Assembly: GCA_945643635.1 (NCBI GenBank)
Contig: CALZFC010000006.1
Location: forward strand, 11,307,001-11,371,000
Source: Allodiplogaster sudhausi
Lineage: Eukaryota > Nematoda > Chromadorea > Rhabditida > Diplogasteridae
Reading direction: 5' to 3'
DNA: 64,000 nt
Shown: piece after piece, positions 1 to 13,103 of the stretch
How positions within the stretch are numbered: the first letter of the stretch is position 1
How the letters are laid out: every line of letters begins with the position of its first letter
Program-made: the position numbers and the translations under genes
The notes under the pieces: generated by a model
The model's database searches: none
What the model saw: only the letters and a program-made list of their open reading frames with translations
Told to the model about the DNA's origin: nothing

Positions 1-1598
1 CGAGTGAAGGAGGCGCTCTCTATGCACTGGCCGGGGTGGTTGGCCCGTTCTTGCTGCCTGACGGGCAGATACTGCACTTCTCTCCGCACCATGCTTGCTT
101 CTCTTCCAAAGTATAACGAGGACTCGAGCAGAAACGGTTGTTCACATATTGCTGGCATCTAAAGCAAAGAATTTTCAGTTAATATTATGTGAGAAGGTGT
201 CCACTGTATTTGATTGATGCTACAAATTGGTTGTTTCGTAAAAGGTAGTGCTGTTCATCGTGGTGAGAAGTCCTGGCAGGAGCCCGGAGCCGGAGTCGGC
301 TGAGGAGTTGTCGTGGGCGGAGAGCAACTCGCACAGCAGTATTCAAGCTAGCAATGAGAAAGGAAAAATGAAGAGGGACTAGAAGGAAAGAGAGGCTGCT
401 CCTTGATATCTCGTACCTTCTGCTGTTGCGTGTATCGTCTGTTCGTGCAGAAGCCATTCTTCACCCACTGGGCACAGCTAAAGTCAAGGTTATTCACTTA
501 TCACCTTATTGCAATTTTTTTTATGAAGAACATAAAATGAGGATGACGAAAACTTGCTTCGGGTCTGCGTCAACGCAAGCTTGCGCATGAATGGAGAGTG
601 GGAAGAGAGCGGCGAAGATGCAGACAAAAGCGACAACTCCCGACATTCTGAAAGGTAGACTATCATCAAGCAATCAATTTCATCAATATTTTTCACCATT
701 AAATTCAAACACTTAAAAACAAATGCTAATTTAATTGCTAATAAGTTAACGTTTTCGGAGGAGTTAAAATTTTGCTGCAAATTGATCTTGAATTGTAAGA
801 AATAAGGAGCGAAGGATAGTGAAGCTGAGTGTGTCTTCTTGATTATGATGCCTTGTTTATATACAATACCATGCGTGCTGAAGGGCAGAGGAGGCCTGCC
901 ATTCGTGGACATCAACGTTCTTCCGTCATGTTTGCAAAGCTGCTTCACTGCAACAGCGATGTCTAATCATCGAGATTTGAACAAATTCGTTACATCAAGT
1001 AGATCGTTATGCCTACCAGCAGAGATCCAGAATCTCGTTCAATCCGAAATAATGTATCTTTCTTGTCTTTCACAAGGAAGTGATTTATTTCTTCGTATTT
1101 CATTTTATATTCTTCTAATTCATTTCAGTGAATTGTTGCCACTTTTGTGCTTATAGCCTGGACAAGAGCACAGGACAATATTTTATTGCTGATACAGTGA
1201 TGGTATATTGAGGAGATGGAGAAAAGGCTTTGGATTGCATTTCGAGAAACCCGTGATGAACCCATGCACAGAGAGGATCGTCAGAGCAAGCAGAAAGCAA
1301 ACAGAAGAGAAACATGGCTTTGGCATGAGAGTGACACAAATGGACAATCTGAGTACTTCGTTCAGTCTTGGACGTAAGGCAACTCAAGTTATTCCTTGGC
1401 CGAAGAGAGAAAGACGACGCCGCTGCTTCCTCAGAACATCAGATGCGTCTTGCTTTTCCCTGAGACTATTTTGATGCCCGACGGAGACTTCTTTACCGCC
1501 AGCTTCCGCCGCACAATGTACCTGAACGAGGCAGCTAATTGCTTGATTTTTTTTTACATAAAAAAAAGAAGTTGAATAAGTACATATATACTCACTGT
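1..1598. other. No confident gene; possible stray exons
   Basis: I see no exon chain that I can assign here. One segment on the minus strand, about positions 345-275, starts after a good polypyrimidine/AG acceptor and reads a Cys-rich, Thr/Pro-rich tail (EYCCASCSPPTTTPQPTPAP) that stops soon after. It could be the 3' exon of a secreted protein lying outside the window. The first 110 bases on the plus strand have one open frame containing GGALYALAGVVGPFLLPDG, also without a partner exon. Confidence 0.3.
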
Positions 1599-4500
1599 TA
1601 TAAAGCATAGATTAAAAGAAACAAAAAAAAGGAAACAAGTAGAAAGACCGCGAACCACTCGACTGCGAGCGCAATGGCAACAAGAGCGACGCAGAGAATG
1701 AAGAGATGGCGAGCCCAGCGGGGCACTGAATGGTCACGTGGTTCACCCGAGTGCCACTCCAACAGGGCCTGGAGGACAAAAAGTCAAATTAATGTCTGGA
1801 AAGCAAAAGTAAAATAAAAGAAATAATTGCAATCAAAAAGAACCTCTCCAATATCTGTCAGCAGGTCACTAAGCGTCTGCTGAAGAGGTAAATCTGAATT
1901 AAGTTCAGGTTAAATATGTAGATGGATTAGAGAAATACTTGTAAGCGTTATTTGAAATACCCACTTTGCACTATCGCATTCGTCGTCTCCATCTCAATGT
2001 TGCCAAGCATAAGACGGAGACGGTTATCACCTTAATACTTCCAACTTGAATCTTTTGGTTCGGATATTATTTCTTATCACTTACATCGTAATTTAATGGC
2101 ATTATGTGAAGCACAATAAGAATAGCGAAGAGAGAGAGGAAGAAAGAGAGTGACAGAGAGAATGAGAGCACGAGCGAACTGTGCATCTTGAAATGTCTGA
2201 CTCGGAGTGTCTGAGAGAAGTGCCGTTGTTGAATGGATGGCAACGTAGGGAATCTTCCTGGCGTCATTCAAGAATCCGTCGACAACGATGAGAATGAGGA
2301 TGTGGGGGGACCCGCCTGGGTTGCACTCCTGGAAATGGAACAACTGAATAGACTTTGTAAATGTGTATGTATGAATTTACATAGATATGTTTCCACGAGT
2401 GGTTAGACGCAAAGGTCCTGCGCAATAATGACATAATTAACACAAGTAAACGATTAAATATTTAAATAAATAATAAATAGACACAAACGTTGTCGACGGT
2501 CGCTGAGTTCGAAGAGTGGGCTAGGCGAAGATTCTCGGCTGGAGCTGCTTGCGGAGAGTGGGCAAACCACCGCTCGTACAGAGCCCAGGCATATACCTAA
2601 TATGTAAAATTTAAAGTTGCTGAGGGTTGAAAATAAATAAATTAAACAATTTACTTAAGTTTAAAACAATCGCGTAACCAATTAAAATGAATTGAAGAGA
2701 AAATAGTGCAACCTTGAGGAGCATGCGCGCGTTGTTGTTGATGGCAAAGAAGATGTCCTGCTCAGTCCGGGCGCACTTCTTCGGCAAGGAAACACAGCGG
2801 AAACGACTCCCTCCATGCTCGATGTCCGCTCGGTTGAATGGCTCGATCTGCCGCACTGCAATCACAGAAGGAGCTTGGCTACTCAACCGGAGAAGAAGCG
2901 AGAGAGCATGGAAAGGAGGAGAGAGCGACAGAGAGAGAGAAAGGGCTGGCAAATAACAAAACCACACCTAGCACGACTGCAATGTTGGAGCGATTGCCGC
3001 TGAAGAGCACGGGCTTGTATCTGCAGACATTTAATTGGACAACCAAAAGACTCGAGTGAGATGACGAGTGCTCAAAGTAATGAGAAAAGCTCAGACCTAT
3101 TGTAGACGCTCTCGACATGGACAATGGACTCGTAAGCATCTTCGAGTTGTCGATGAAGATCGCAGAGCCAGGGAAGGCGGTCGAAGCGCGCGTGCACGTT
3201 GCAGCTCTCGTAGAACTAGATATTTGAGAATCAATTATTAGTTATAAATTTACAATTTTTTTTTGCTCTTTCCGGCTTAGTAAATATACAGCTCTTGCCG
3301 TTTACACGTATGTAATCAACGCAATCACTCCTTTCATTGCTTCCAATAGGAGATCTCTTTCGAACCAAACAATATTTCTTCAATCGGAATTCATTTATGG
3401 TCGAAAAATCTCGTGAGCTATCTCACAATCAGTCATCTCTGGCCACTGACAATGAGCATTTCTCGACGACTTCTATTCTTCCCCGGAAAAAGTGATAACA
3501 CTCAGATTTATGGTTGGCGAGGAATTACGGTACTTTGTGTTATTTTCTTACCAATATAACATCTCTCTCTCCCTATCTCACCATCAGCTTTCCATACCTC
3601 TCCCTAATTCCTCTAACATTTCAATTCCCCCATCCTAATCTTTGTCAAGACCACTGGTTGGTACGCGTTTCCCATTCCTCCTCCTCTAGGCACACTCGTC
3701 ATATTTTGGCTATTCTAACTTTTCCTTTCCAGAGCTGAGGTGAGCAGTCGCCGTGGCAATTTATTTCACACTTGACAGCGGCAGATTGGACCACGGCAGG
3801 TCGATAATTGTACTTCCAAACATAAATATTCATGATCATAAGTACACGCCTCCAAATTTAGTAGAAATGCACCTGCATAGATAAAATGACACCACTTGTC
3901 TCCCTTTGCCTTTTCTTCTTTCCTAAGCTATTTCCATGCTCTCGTACCTCTCCATCAAGAGCCCGTGCGGATTGCATATTGCAAGAGCCTGCCAAGGCAA
4001 AACTCATTTCCGTCCCGACTCTTTCTCTCTTTTCCTTCCCACGAAATGCCTTTTTCTCTTTTCTAATATGTTCGCTTGTTCTTTCAACATCACGATCAGA
4101 GCGCTCAAAGAAAAAAACTAATGCAAAGATAGCTAACATCTTTAAAGTAAACAAAAAACTATTTGCTCGTTATATTTAGCGCAAATTGGTCTGCTCCCTT
4201 GGTTAGCTGATCAGAAGGAGAGCGGAAACGGAGATCGGATGGTAAGGAGAAGGCCATGAATGATGGGGAGAAGAAGACGATGAAGCAAGAATGAATAACG
4301 ATGCATGCCAGTCAAACACAAAACATTATTACCCCATCGATAAAACCGTTTCATATCGTTGATATACTTATAACCGAACAAGTAAAGCGCATGCGAACCT
4401 GTTGTGGTTGGTTAGGAGTGGGAAACTCGCAGGGAGAGAAGATTGGCCAGATCGGAAGCTGGCCTGCTCTGCTCCCTCCGATCAGGAATAGAAGGAAGCC

Positions 4501-4728
4501 CAATGCGGCGAGGACCTTTTGAGGCTGAAGACAAGCAACACCCTCATTTCATGAATGACAATTCACTCCCAAGAAATGTATCACATTGTACGTACATATA
4601 CATATGTATACATATATGTACAGATAAACATAATTATTCATTACTTCATCAGTTGGCGCAAAATCATCCAAAAAAATTGCAGGAATATTTGAATACATAG
4701 TTACTGTTCTATGAATGACCTGTTGCAT
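1599..4728 (-). CDS. Unrecognised secreted or membrane protein, multi-exon
   Basis: I do not recognise this gene. The proposed start is the ATG at 4728. It reads MQQ, then splices from the donor at 4720 to an exon near 4521-4399 reading VLAALGFLLFLIGGSRA, a textbook signal peptide, followed by GQLPIWPIFSPCEFPTPNQ. Further likely exons lie near 3215-3100 (includes LPWLCDLHRQLEDAYESIVH), 3027-2970, 2866-2713 (includes FRCVSLPKKCARTEQDIFF, Cys-rich) and 2331-2230 (includes GGSPHILILIVVDGFLND). A last exon near 1750-1599 has a long hydrophobic stretch beginning HLFILCVALVAIALAVEWF and then a stop. The picture is a signal peptide, a Cys-containing ectodomain and a C-terminal membrane anchor. Several exon joins are unresolved, and the exons between 4.4 and 3.2 kb were not found. 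It might be two genes. Confidence 0.4.
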
Positions 4729-4833
4729 GAAGAGTCTCAAGATTGAAGAGGAGGAGAGCGAACGTCTTCCGTTGAAAGTGAAGAGGAGTGCCTCCTGGGC
4801 CTCATTGGATGGCAAGAGAGGGCAGGCTGACAC

Positions 4834-7444
4834 TTTGCCGAGTCTTCCTGCAATAATCTAATTCACCTTCGGCATAAGCGCATTCCCGCCAACTTTCTCC
4901 GTTCCTTTGCATATTCATGAATTCTTGAATTTAAAATCACGAAAACAAAAGTTGTTTCAAAAGTATGGTTAGAATTTCGCTTTGAAGATTCAGCACGTCA
5001 TTTCGGTGTGAGCTCGCGAACTGAAATGGACCTAACTAAGCCACGCCAAGAAATTGAAGGAAGAGCGCCTTCGAGAATCTACTCTGGCTAAGCACACCAA
5101 ATCTAAGCTAAAACGAGGCTAGCCAATGCATCTGGATTATTGTATCTGAGATGGGGAGAGTGCGAGGAGGAGAGAGTAGAAGGAGAGAAGAGAGAAAGAA
5201 TGGAGAGGGGGTGAGAGGAGAGAAAGAATGGAGAGGAGGAGTCAGAAGAGAGAAAGAAAGGAGTTCATGAGTGACACGAGTTGAAAAGCTGATAGATTTC
5301 AAGAACGATAAGAAGAAAAGAGTCCAAAAGAACTAGCAGAACAAAAAGAAGTCGCTGATGTCGAGGAAGGGAACGGTCCCTTAAGAGTGTGAAAAATAGA
5401 GTAAGCATTAGGAATAGAGAGACGAAAGAACAAGAATCGAGGAGTGTTCAAGAGAACGAGAGGAAGAGAGAGAGGAAAGGGGAAAAGGGAGAATGAAAAT
5501 ATCTTGCCGTCACAAGCAGGAGAACGCCTTTCTCTCTAATCGGGTAGCCGCGCAGTTCCTCCGATTTTCTCGCCCTTTTTTCGTTGTATGATGTCTGTTA
5601 CTTGATTCTGCCTTCTCTTCTTCCTTCATTTCTTTCCCTGGTATCTCCAATCTCAGATGATCCTACCTTTACTACATAGCTCTCTTTTTCCTTCTCACAT
5701 ACCCATTTTCGACTCTTTTTTTATTTGCATCTTGGCACTGCGAGAAGCTTTTCCCTCTTCACTTCCTTCTATCCCTGACCTCTCTCACCTCTTTTTTCCT
5801 CTGCTTCTCTGCTGCACTCGCTTCTCTCACCGTGCGCAGCTCAAGCCTGGATTGCTGGAGGCTAGGTGGAAAACAGCAGAGAGTGCCACGGCCTCAACCC
5901 GCTTTCCCTTTGCAGCCTCTGGCTCTGCCCGCTCTCTTCTCTTACCATGCTCTCTCATCACTCGCGACAGCTCTCGTCTTTTTGCATCTGTTCAGCTTTT
6001 CTCTCTCTCTTTCTCTCTTTCTCTCCGTCCTCCTTTTTCCATGCCATGCACTTTTCAGCATCGCAATGATAAATTCAGCTTCCATTCTAATCGGGAAAAG
6101 TTCGCGGTGACGACAGAAACGTAATAAAAAGAAAACCAGAAATGCGATTGGATGACGTCATTTTCGTGGTGAAAATTGAACTAATTTGTGCAGTGAAAGG
6201 AGGAGCAGAACAACAACGATTTCGGTCATAATTCTCTCTTTTACTCTTTTATGCACTAGGTAAATATCATTCATTTAATATGCAAAAAAAAATTCGGAAC
6301 AACTATCAACAAGAAGGGGGGGGGGTCTTTGCTGGACGAAGAAAGATTATATAAATGTTCATCTCTTGCCAATTCGCGAGGGTTGTGCTTTTGCGGACAC
6401 AAACAAGGATCCCCTGAGCAATCGCGGAAGAAGCCTGAGGGAGGTAGATATTTCATTGACAAAGGAGAGACAAGAGTAGGCGGATTGTCAAGGGACGGCA
6501 GAGGAAAAGAACAACAAAGCTGAGCCAAAATGAGACTATGGGGGATAAAATAAACAAGAAAAAATAGAGCCTGCCGTTTTCCGAGAAACGAAAGACGCGG
6601 AACAAAAACATAGGAGGGAGAGAACATGATGCGAAAGGGTTGTGAGGCTTCCTTCTGTGGAAGTCGACTACACCGGCCTCGACTTGAAACAGCCAGGCAA
6701 ATGGATTGGGTTACATTCTTATACCTACGGCTTTGTGCTGGCTCACCGGTATGAAACTATCTAGTAGGATGTCGAGACAGGGAGAGAGGGGGGAGAGGAG
6801 AGATGGGGGGGAGAGGGGGGGGGGGGCGAGAGCGAAAGAAAGGATGGAAGGGAATGGAAGACATGTCGAGAGTAGCTAACAGAGATGACACAAACACTAG
6901 TGAATTGAATGAAGTTGGAATTGGCTTTTTTTGGTTTCAAATTGAACGCGGAAGACATGAGAATAGGAAAAAGAAAGACAATGATTGGAGTCAGGCAAAA
7001 GCCATCTTTGTCCATAGCTTGTGGAAGCAGAAAAACAAAAGCTAATCTAATTCGCTTTCACACTCGCCAATTCTTTCTCTTCGTTCTGAAAACCACCATC
7101 TGCTGAGAGCGAAAAAGTGAGTCTTGAAGGAAAACGAAGATATGTGCAAGCAAATATAACATACACAGCATGGAAATAGGTAGATAACACAGGAAGACGG
7201 CAAGCAGCAAGCGCCATAAAGCATATAAAATTCGCGACCATGTGGAGAGATGAAGAAGCGGACTTGGAAACATCTCATTTTCCTCGAGAATGTCATTTGG
7301 CATGGAAGAGGAAGGGGACGCCATCCGGGAAATGAGGCCATATTTCATGGCCCGTTCTGCCCCTTTTGGGCTGGAGGCTTCAGTCGAGACCGCGCATGCC
7401 AGAGAGACAGAGCCAGAGTGAGGGTAGTAAGAGAGAAGGGAGTC

Positions 7445-7479
<35 letters not shown>

Positions 7480-7895
7480 CGCGAGAAAGAAAGAGAATTT
7501 GAAGGATGGCTCGCCCTTATGCTCTGCAACGATGAGATGGAAGGCGAGTGGAAGAGGTGAGAATGGAAAGAGACAAGCTCAAAAACTACCCAGATAACAG
7601 CCTGACATCAAATCAGAAAGGTGATATCATTAAATATGAGAATATGGAAGAAAACCGTCCTCATGGGTATCTTCAACGGAACATTGAGAAAAAAGAATGT
7701 GAAGTGATGTTAAATCTGTCTTCACTTTATAGTTTAAGAAAGAAGATGCTAACGGAAATGAAGTTGCTCGCTGACGTTCAGTATCTTCTACTCGCTCCAC
7801 GGCACACATTTGATGTGATGCACTTAGGGAAGCCCACTCTGCTACCCAGTCACTTTACTACTTCCATATGCTATCTCTCTCACACTCACTTCCCT

Positions 7896-7933
<38 letters not shown>

Positions 7934-9905
7934 ACAACTTCTTCCATTCTCTATCTCACTCACTCTCACTCTCTCTTTCTCTCTCCCGGGAGATGTAAAC
8001 CAATTTGGGACAGCCAAGCCGGAGAATAGGAAAAGCGTCGCGCGAAGAAAGAAGTTGCACAAGCAAGCTGAGAATGCACGAGGAGGAGGCTTCTCTGCTG
8101 TTTGCTTCCACCCGAGAAGGAGAAGCGGAGAATTAGAACAACACTCCGCTCTCTTTCTCTTTTCTCTCTTTCTCTCTATCGCTTTCTCTCTTCCATGTCT
8201 TTCTCTCTCTCTTTCCCTCTATATATCTCGCTTTCTCTCTCTCTCTCTCTCTTTCTCGATCTCTCTATCTCGCGGAAATCTCTACACTCTGCCTAAACTA
8301 TTTTGAATATAAGGCTCACACAAATTTATTAACATTTCAGCTGCCAAAAATGAGAAAAATCTCCATAATGGTTATGGCAGAAATTCTGGAACGACAAATA
8401 AATGTCAATGTGTAATGATAGGGAAAGTGAAGCAAGGCTACTGCTTTGGTTGCCAGAATTATCGCGCGGCTTCGTGCGACTGAAGCCGGAAGCATTTACT
8501 ACCAATTATAGTGTGCTTCGCCGCACAGAAAAGACGGCCCAGCCTGCCAAGAGGGGGAGGGGGCTCACAAAATGGCTCGGTTGTCATGTGTCACAGCAAA
8601 GCATGCACAATAAATGTTCTTTTTCTGGGCAATTTGCCATCTCCGGCCTGGGGAAGAAAGGAGAGAAGAAGCCTCGGGGGAGTGCGAAAAGAGATGAAAA
8701 AGACAATGCGCAAGAGAGGGTCTTCTTTCCATGTTTCCTTTCTTTCTCGTCCATAGTTCTCTCTTTCTTATCTCGCCCTTTTTCTTTCTTTCGATCTCTA
8801 GCTCGATCATTCTCTCCGCTTTCTCTTATCTCTTTCTTTCTCGCGCTCTCTCTTGTCCAACTCTGCTGTTTTTTCCATCGGGACACGCAACATGAAACGC
8901 ACTTAGCTTGTCTGCCATATGAGAAGAGTTGGTAGTGGAGAAGGCCAAACGCCAATTGGCTGAGCGCGTACTCTCCCTCAGGGAGATGATTGGTCTGCTC
9001 TTTCAGAGACAAGAGCATTCTGTTTCTGCAGTGTTAAGGAACGACGGATACGATTCCTTAGAGCAGGAGGAGTGCAATCTTCCGTGCTCCTCTGCCAGAA
9101 ATAGCTTCGCTCTTCAACGAAGGGAGGAATGCGCATTGCGGAAGAATGGAGTGGACGGAGGACACTACAGACACTCGCAGTCTTCATCGGAGTACAATTG
9201 AATTGGCGAAAGCCATCCTCCCTCCAGGTACAACTACTTTCTTCGTCCAGCTGGAAGTGGTGCATATACTTTCTAGTTAAAAGAGAAACGTGGAGTGGAA
9301 GACGAAGAAGGGACGCATCAAGAATGCAAGAGACTCGGTTGTATTGGAAGAAGACTTCTCTTGCCTAGCAATCAGGCGCTGCTCCCCGTGCTCCCCTCTG
9401 CTTACGTCTCTCTTTCCTGTCTGAGTCGGCCAATTGAGTATGAATGGCCGATGCATTCTCGAGTCTCATATCCGAATCACTTCTCTCGACATGGTCAGAC
9501 AGTTCTTGTTGAACAAAGCAATGGAGAACCGCAAGGGGAGCCTTGAGAATACGCGTGAACCCACACCTCACTTAAAGTAGTTCTCATCCTCTCGCGTGAT
9601 ATTTCGATGGTGGCACAAACTACTATGTGAAAACATCATATTCTAGCAAGAGTGCAAAAGGCTACGGCAATTTTAAATCTAATTCTTCAGTGATCGCCCT
9701 CGTTTACCTAAACCGTTTCAAAGCCATCAAAAATTTTCCTTTTTTACTCTGTGAAGTTACAACAGAGGCGTGATAGTAAACTCCCAAAATTCAGTGTTAA
9801 ATGCCCAAAGTCAAACTTCTGGATTTTCCTTGCGTTTTATTTGGAGGGAATGGCGATGGAAAGAGGAAGTGAGAGGGGGAGAATTGCATGAAGAGCGGCG
9901 TCTTC
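4834..9905. other. Intergenic; purine/pyrimidine-rich, no gene seen
   Basis: Long GA- and CT-rich tracts alternate strand here: GA near 5150-5280 and 6780-6860, CT near 5990-6030, GA near 7440-7490, CT near 7900-7990 and 8150-8270, and CT near 8730-8860. They create Ser/Leu-rich or Arg/Glu-rich open frames that are not genes. The moderately long frame at 7548-8306 on the plus strand is of this kind. Between the tracts I see no family motif and no consistent exon chain. Confidence 0.5.
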
Positions 9906-10601
9906 CTACTTCTTGCTCTGCGATTGCTCAAGAGACTTCAGCTGAGGCTTCGAAGACTTAACGTTCGAACTTCCCTGAACAGAACAATACGTGATGATCA
10001 AAATATGAGATAGAAGAAGAAAGATCCGAACCTTCTCGGGAGCCTTGTCGATGCCGATGGGGTCGGAGCTGAAGAAGGCCTCGGGGTTGAACCACGCGGG
10101 GGGCTGGCTCGGGCGGAGCGGCGGCTGTAAATCAGGTTTTATAATATTACCGTGGAGAATTAGCATATTTTTTCTATCTTATTTTTATGTTCTATTTTCA
10201 ACTGACATATTTGGAAGGATCGCTCTACTCCCAGTCGTAGGGGTCATCTTGCTTGACGTCGTAGCGCTTCATAACGGCGAGCAGGCACTTGTAGATGCCC
10301 AGGTAGTCGGGGCGGCTGTAGCAGTTCAGCTTGCGCAGGTCGGGGATCACATCTTTCAACTCCCCTGCAACAGGAGAGAGGGAGAGCGAGAGAACGGAGT
10401 GGGGAGAGGATGAGAAAGACAGGGAGAAAGAGGGAACAGGAGAGGTAATGACTGACGAGGCATGTTGACCATCAGGTCGGCGTCGCTCATGGTGATCTTC
10501 ATGGTCTCAATTTTCTCCTTGTCGCGCTCCGTCTGAAATCAGTATAAAAGTGAAGAGGGGGTGTTAAAGAGATCGAGACAGAAAGGGAGAGCTAGTGTGT
10601 T

Positions 10602-10648
<47 letters not shown>

Positions 10649-10668
10649 AATAGAGCGAGCGACAGCGT

Positions 10669-10704
<36 letters not shown>

Positions 10705-12074
10705 CCGTATCAATACGAGTGGCAATATATACAGCTCTCAGACACAGTCCGACCTGCCAGGGGAGACCGACGTGGAGCTCAATGAGGACGTAGAAGAGCG
10801 ACCAGATGTCGTCTCGACGGCCCTGCAATCACGATTTTGATGATATTTTCGTAAATTTTTTTTTATAAAATAACCTAATCAAACTTTGTAAAGAAAGGAG
10901 AAAAACCTGCTCGAGCCGGTCGTGGACGTTGGGAGTGCAGTAGCGGAGAGTTCCGCGGAACTCCGCCGTGCCGCGCGCCTTTCGCGCCTGCCACTGACCG
11001 CCCTTCTGCAACTGATAATGTGATAGGAGAGGAGTGATTAGAATGGAGAGGTACAATGACCTTGAAGGCGTAGGAGCGGGCGAGGCCGAAGTCGAGGACG
11101 TGGACGATCCGCGCGCGCTCCGCGTCCTAAAGAATTATAAATGTGAGAATCGATTTAAAATTAAATATAATTCGATAATGAAATAATAAAAACCTTGGAG
11201 AATCCCATGACGAAGTTGTTCGGTTTGATGTCGCGGTGGACGAATCCGTGGTCGTGGACGATCTTGAGGGCGTAGAGACTTTGGATGTTGGAAGTGATAG
11301 CACCTCCTTCTTCTGCGAGTTCTGGAACAATGTAACCTTTTAAAATCATAGATATCTTTTATCAATTAGACTCCTTAAGACGCAAAATTCAATCCAATGT
11401 CATATGAATTAATAGTTTGCATGCTCCTCTTTGAGTGTTGCTTCCTCTCGAACCTTGAGCGCCTTGAAGTTGTCGCCGAGGAGAGTCATAATCATGTAAC
11501 AGTAGTTGGCGTGCTTCGCCGCGTGGAAGACAACCGGCAGATACGGCTTCTCCCCTTCCGCGTGCACCACGCGCAACACGTCGATCTGCAATTTCCCGTC
11601 TCACTCCTTCATAACACATCTTCCTCGAACACAAAACTCGATCTGTCTCTGAATGTAATTATAATCGCCCTTCTTTTCATCTTTTCATACTGTTAAATGA
11701 AAGCATTTCTGGTAATGGAAGTGACCTCCAGTTTGATAGCTGATCCTCCTTCCACCTCATTCGCTTCCGCCTTCAAAGCGCCTTGCTTCTGACTAATGCG
11801 ATGCTGGACTGTGTACACCTGCAAAATAACAAATATGTTGGCACTAATTTGCCCTTTCTTTTTATGAAAACTGATTTATGCATAAAACCACTAAGTAATA
11901 AGCCTCATTTCTCACAATCCTTGTAGTTGCGACCGGTGTGAACTAATTTAATTGCACATGTTGTAAAACTAAATCAATCTTTCGGTGAATCCAAAGTTAC
12001 ACAGCAGATCGATTCGACTGACTTGTCCAAATCCGCCTTCATCCAAGCGAGAAGTGATCGCCCATTCACCGAAC
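9906..12074 (-). CDS. CK1 / tau-tubulin-kinase-like protein kinase
   Basis: This is a Ser/Thr kinase of the casein kinase 1 superfamily, closest in style to the TTBK and nematode-expanded CK1 groups. Exons on the minus strand are: 12074-12023 (glycine loop, LDEGGFGQ), 11818-11726 (VYTVQ and the ALK lysine), 11585-11454, 11321-11194 (HRDIKPNN catalytic loop), 11126-11061 (LDFGLARS metal-binding motif), 11005-10907, 10822-10754 (GRRDDIWSLFYVLIELHVG), 10532-10457, 10364-10229 (ends PYDWE) and tail exons 10124-10032 and 9974-9906. All the key catalytic motifs are visible. The N-terminal start is not settled. An exon-like segment near 12250-12200 reads FNIGKKWLIS, but an in-frame stop precedes it. 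The join between the exons ending at 11454 and starting at 11321 does not keep frame with GT-AG sites, so a small exon, an unusual donor or real damage is possible. The frame of the last two tail exons is also uncertain. GA repeats fill two introns. Confidence 0.8.
10606..10702. repeat. (GA)n microsatellite in kinase intron
   Basis: Two nearly pure GA runs with a few interruptions lie inside an intron of the minus-strand kinase, so the sense strand is CT-rich. Confidence 0.95.
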
Positions 12075-12099
12075 CTCAAATTATTTTTGTACACTTAAT

Positions 12100-13103
12100 T
12101 AATTGATAAATGAGGCGAGGGACAAACTCAGATGAGAATTTTTAATAATAAAAAAAAACGAGAAAGAAACGAGGGAGAGCAAAGTGGGAGCAAGTAAGAA
12201 GGGGGTGAGGAATCTGGAGATAAGCCACTTCTTTCCGATGTTGAAGCGGATCGCCTCCTACTCGGACATGGCGGCCGAGGAGGGCGAGGGAAGGCGGTGG
12301 AAGATGGGAATGGAAAGATTCTTCTATTCTTTCTCTTTTATACTACTCTTCTTGACTTGCACTCAGCCGCAAGACAAAATAAGGACAACGGACTTTCAGT
12401 GCACATTGCCAAAAAAAGCTTAAATTTCGAACACGTTATATCGCGATGAACACTTCTATACAATTTTTAGGTTCTTTCTGGCACATTTCGATACACACAT
12501 ACATACTTGCAAATTTCTTCGCAAAACTATATTTAAGGTTAGATGCAATATTCTCCTTGAAATATACATACATACATATGTATGTATGTATACATGTAAG
12601 TATATGCGTGTTTTGTATGTATGTACATAAGTACATACATACATATTTCTGTTTTCAATTTCTTCGCTTCAAAGGTTAATGTTATCTAGTTTTTTCTGAA
12701 TTATTTCTTCTCGAGCAAACATTTCTGCAAATAACCCGAAAAGATAGCAGCAAATATTCAAGAATAAGGATAATTATAGCTGCAAAGACAAAAAAACGAT
12801 GCATAAAAAAGGTAAGTGGTAAATGAAAAGAACACCTGTTTGCGTCTCTTAGAGGTTAGCAAGTGCACGTGGCAGAAAGAGGCATAAATTGAGAGTGAGG
12901 GCATGCAAGTACAAATGTCATTCTTATGGTTGGATTACACGTAAAGATACTCGCAAATTGAGGGCTTCCGTGGCGCCTAGAAAGTGGATTTCAGTGCATC
13001 AGGTCAAGAATTAATTTGAGGCAAATAAATTATCAATAAATAGATGTTAATAAGCAACTCGGCACGTGAATAGCAAAGTAAGAAATTTGGCAGTTGCAAC
13101 GAG
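12100..13103. other. Intergenic between kinase and receptor
   Basis: This AT-rich stretch has no gene that I can see apart from the possible first kinase exon near 12290-12200. A (TATG/CATA)n microsatellite lies at about 12565-12650. Confidence 0.5.

Noticed and set aside
7548..8306. 252-codon open frame on the plus strand
   Set aside because: Most of it is Ser/Leu/Phe repeats read from CT microsatellites. It has no splice partners and no motif.
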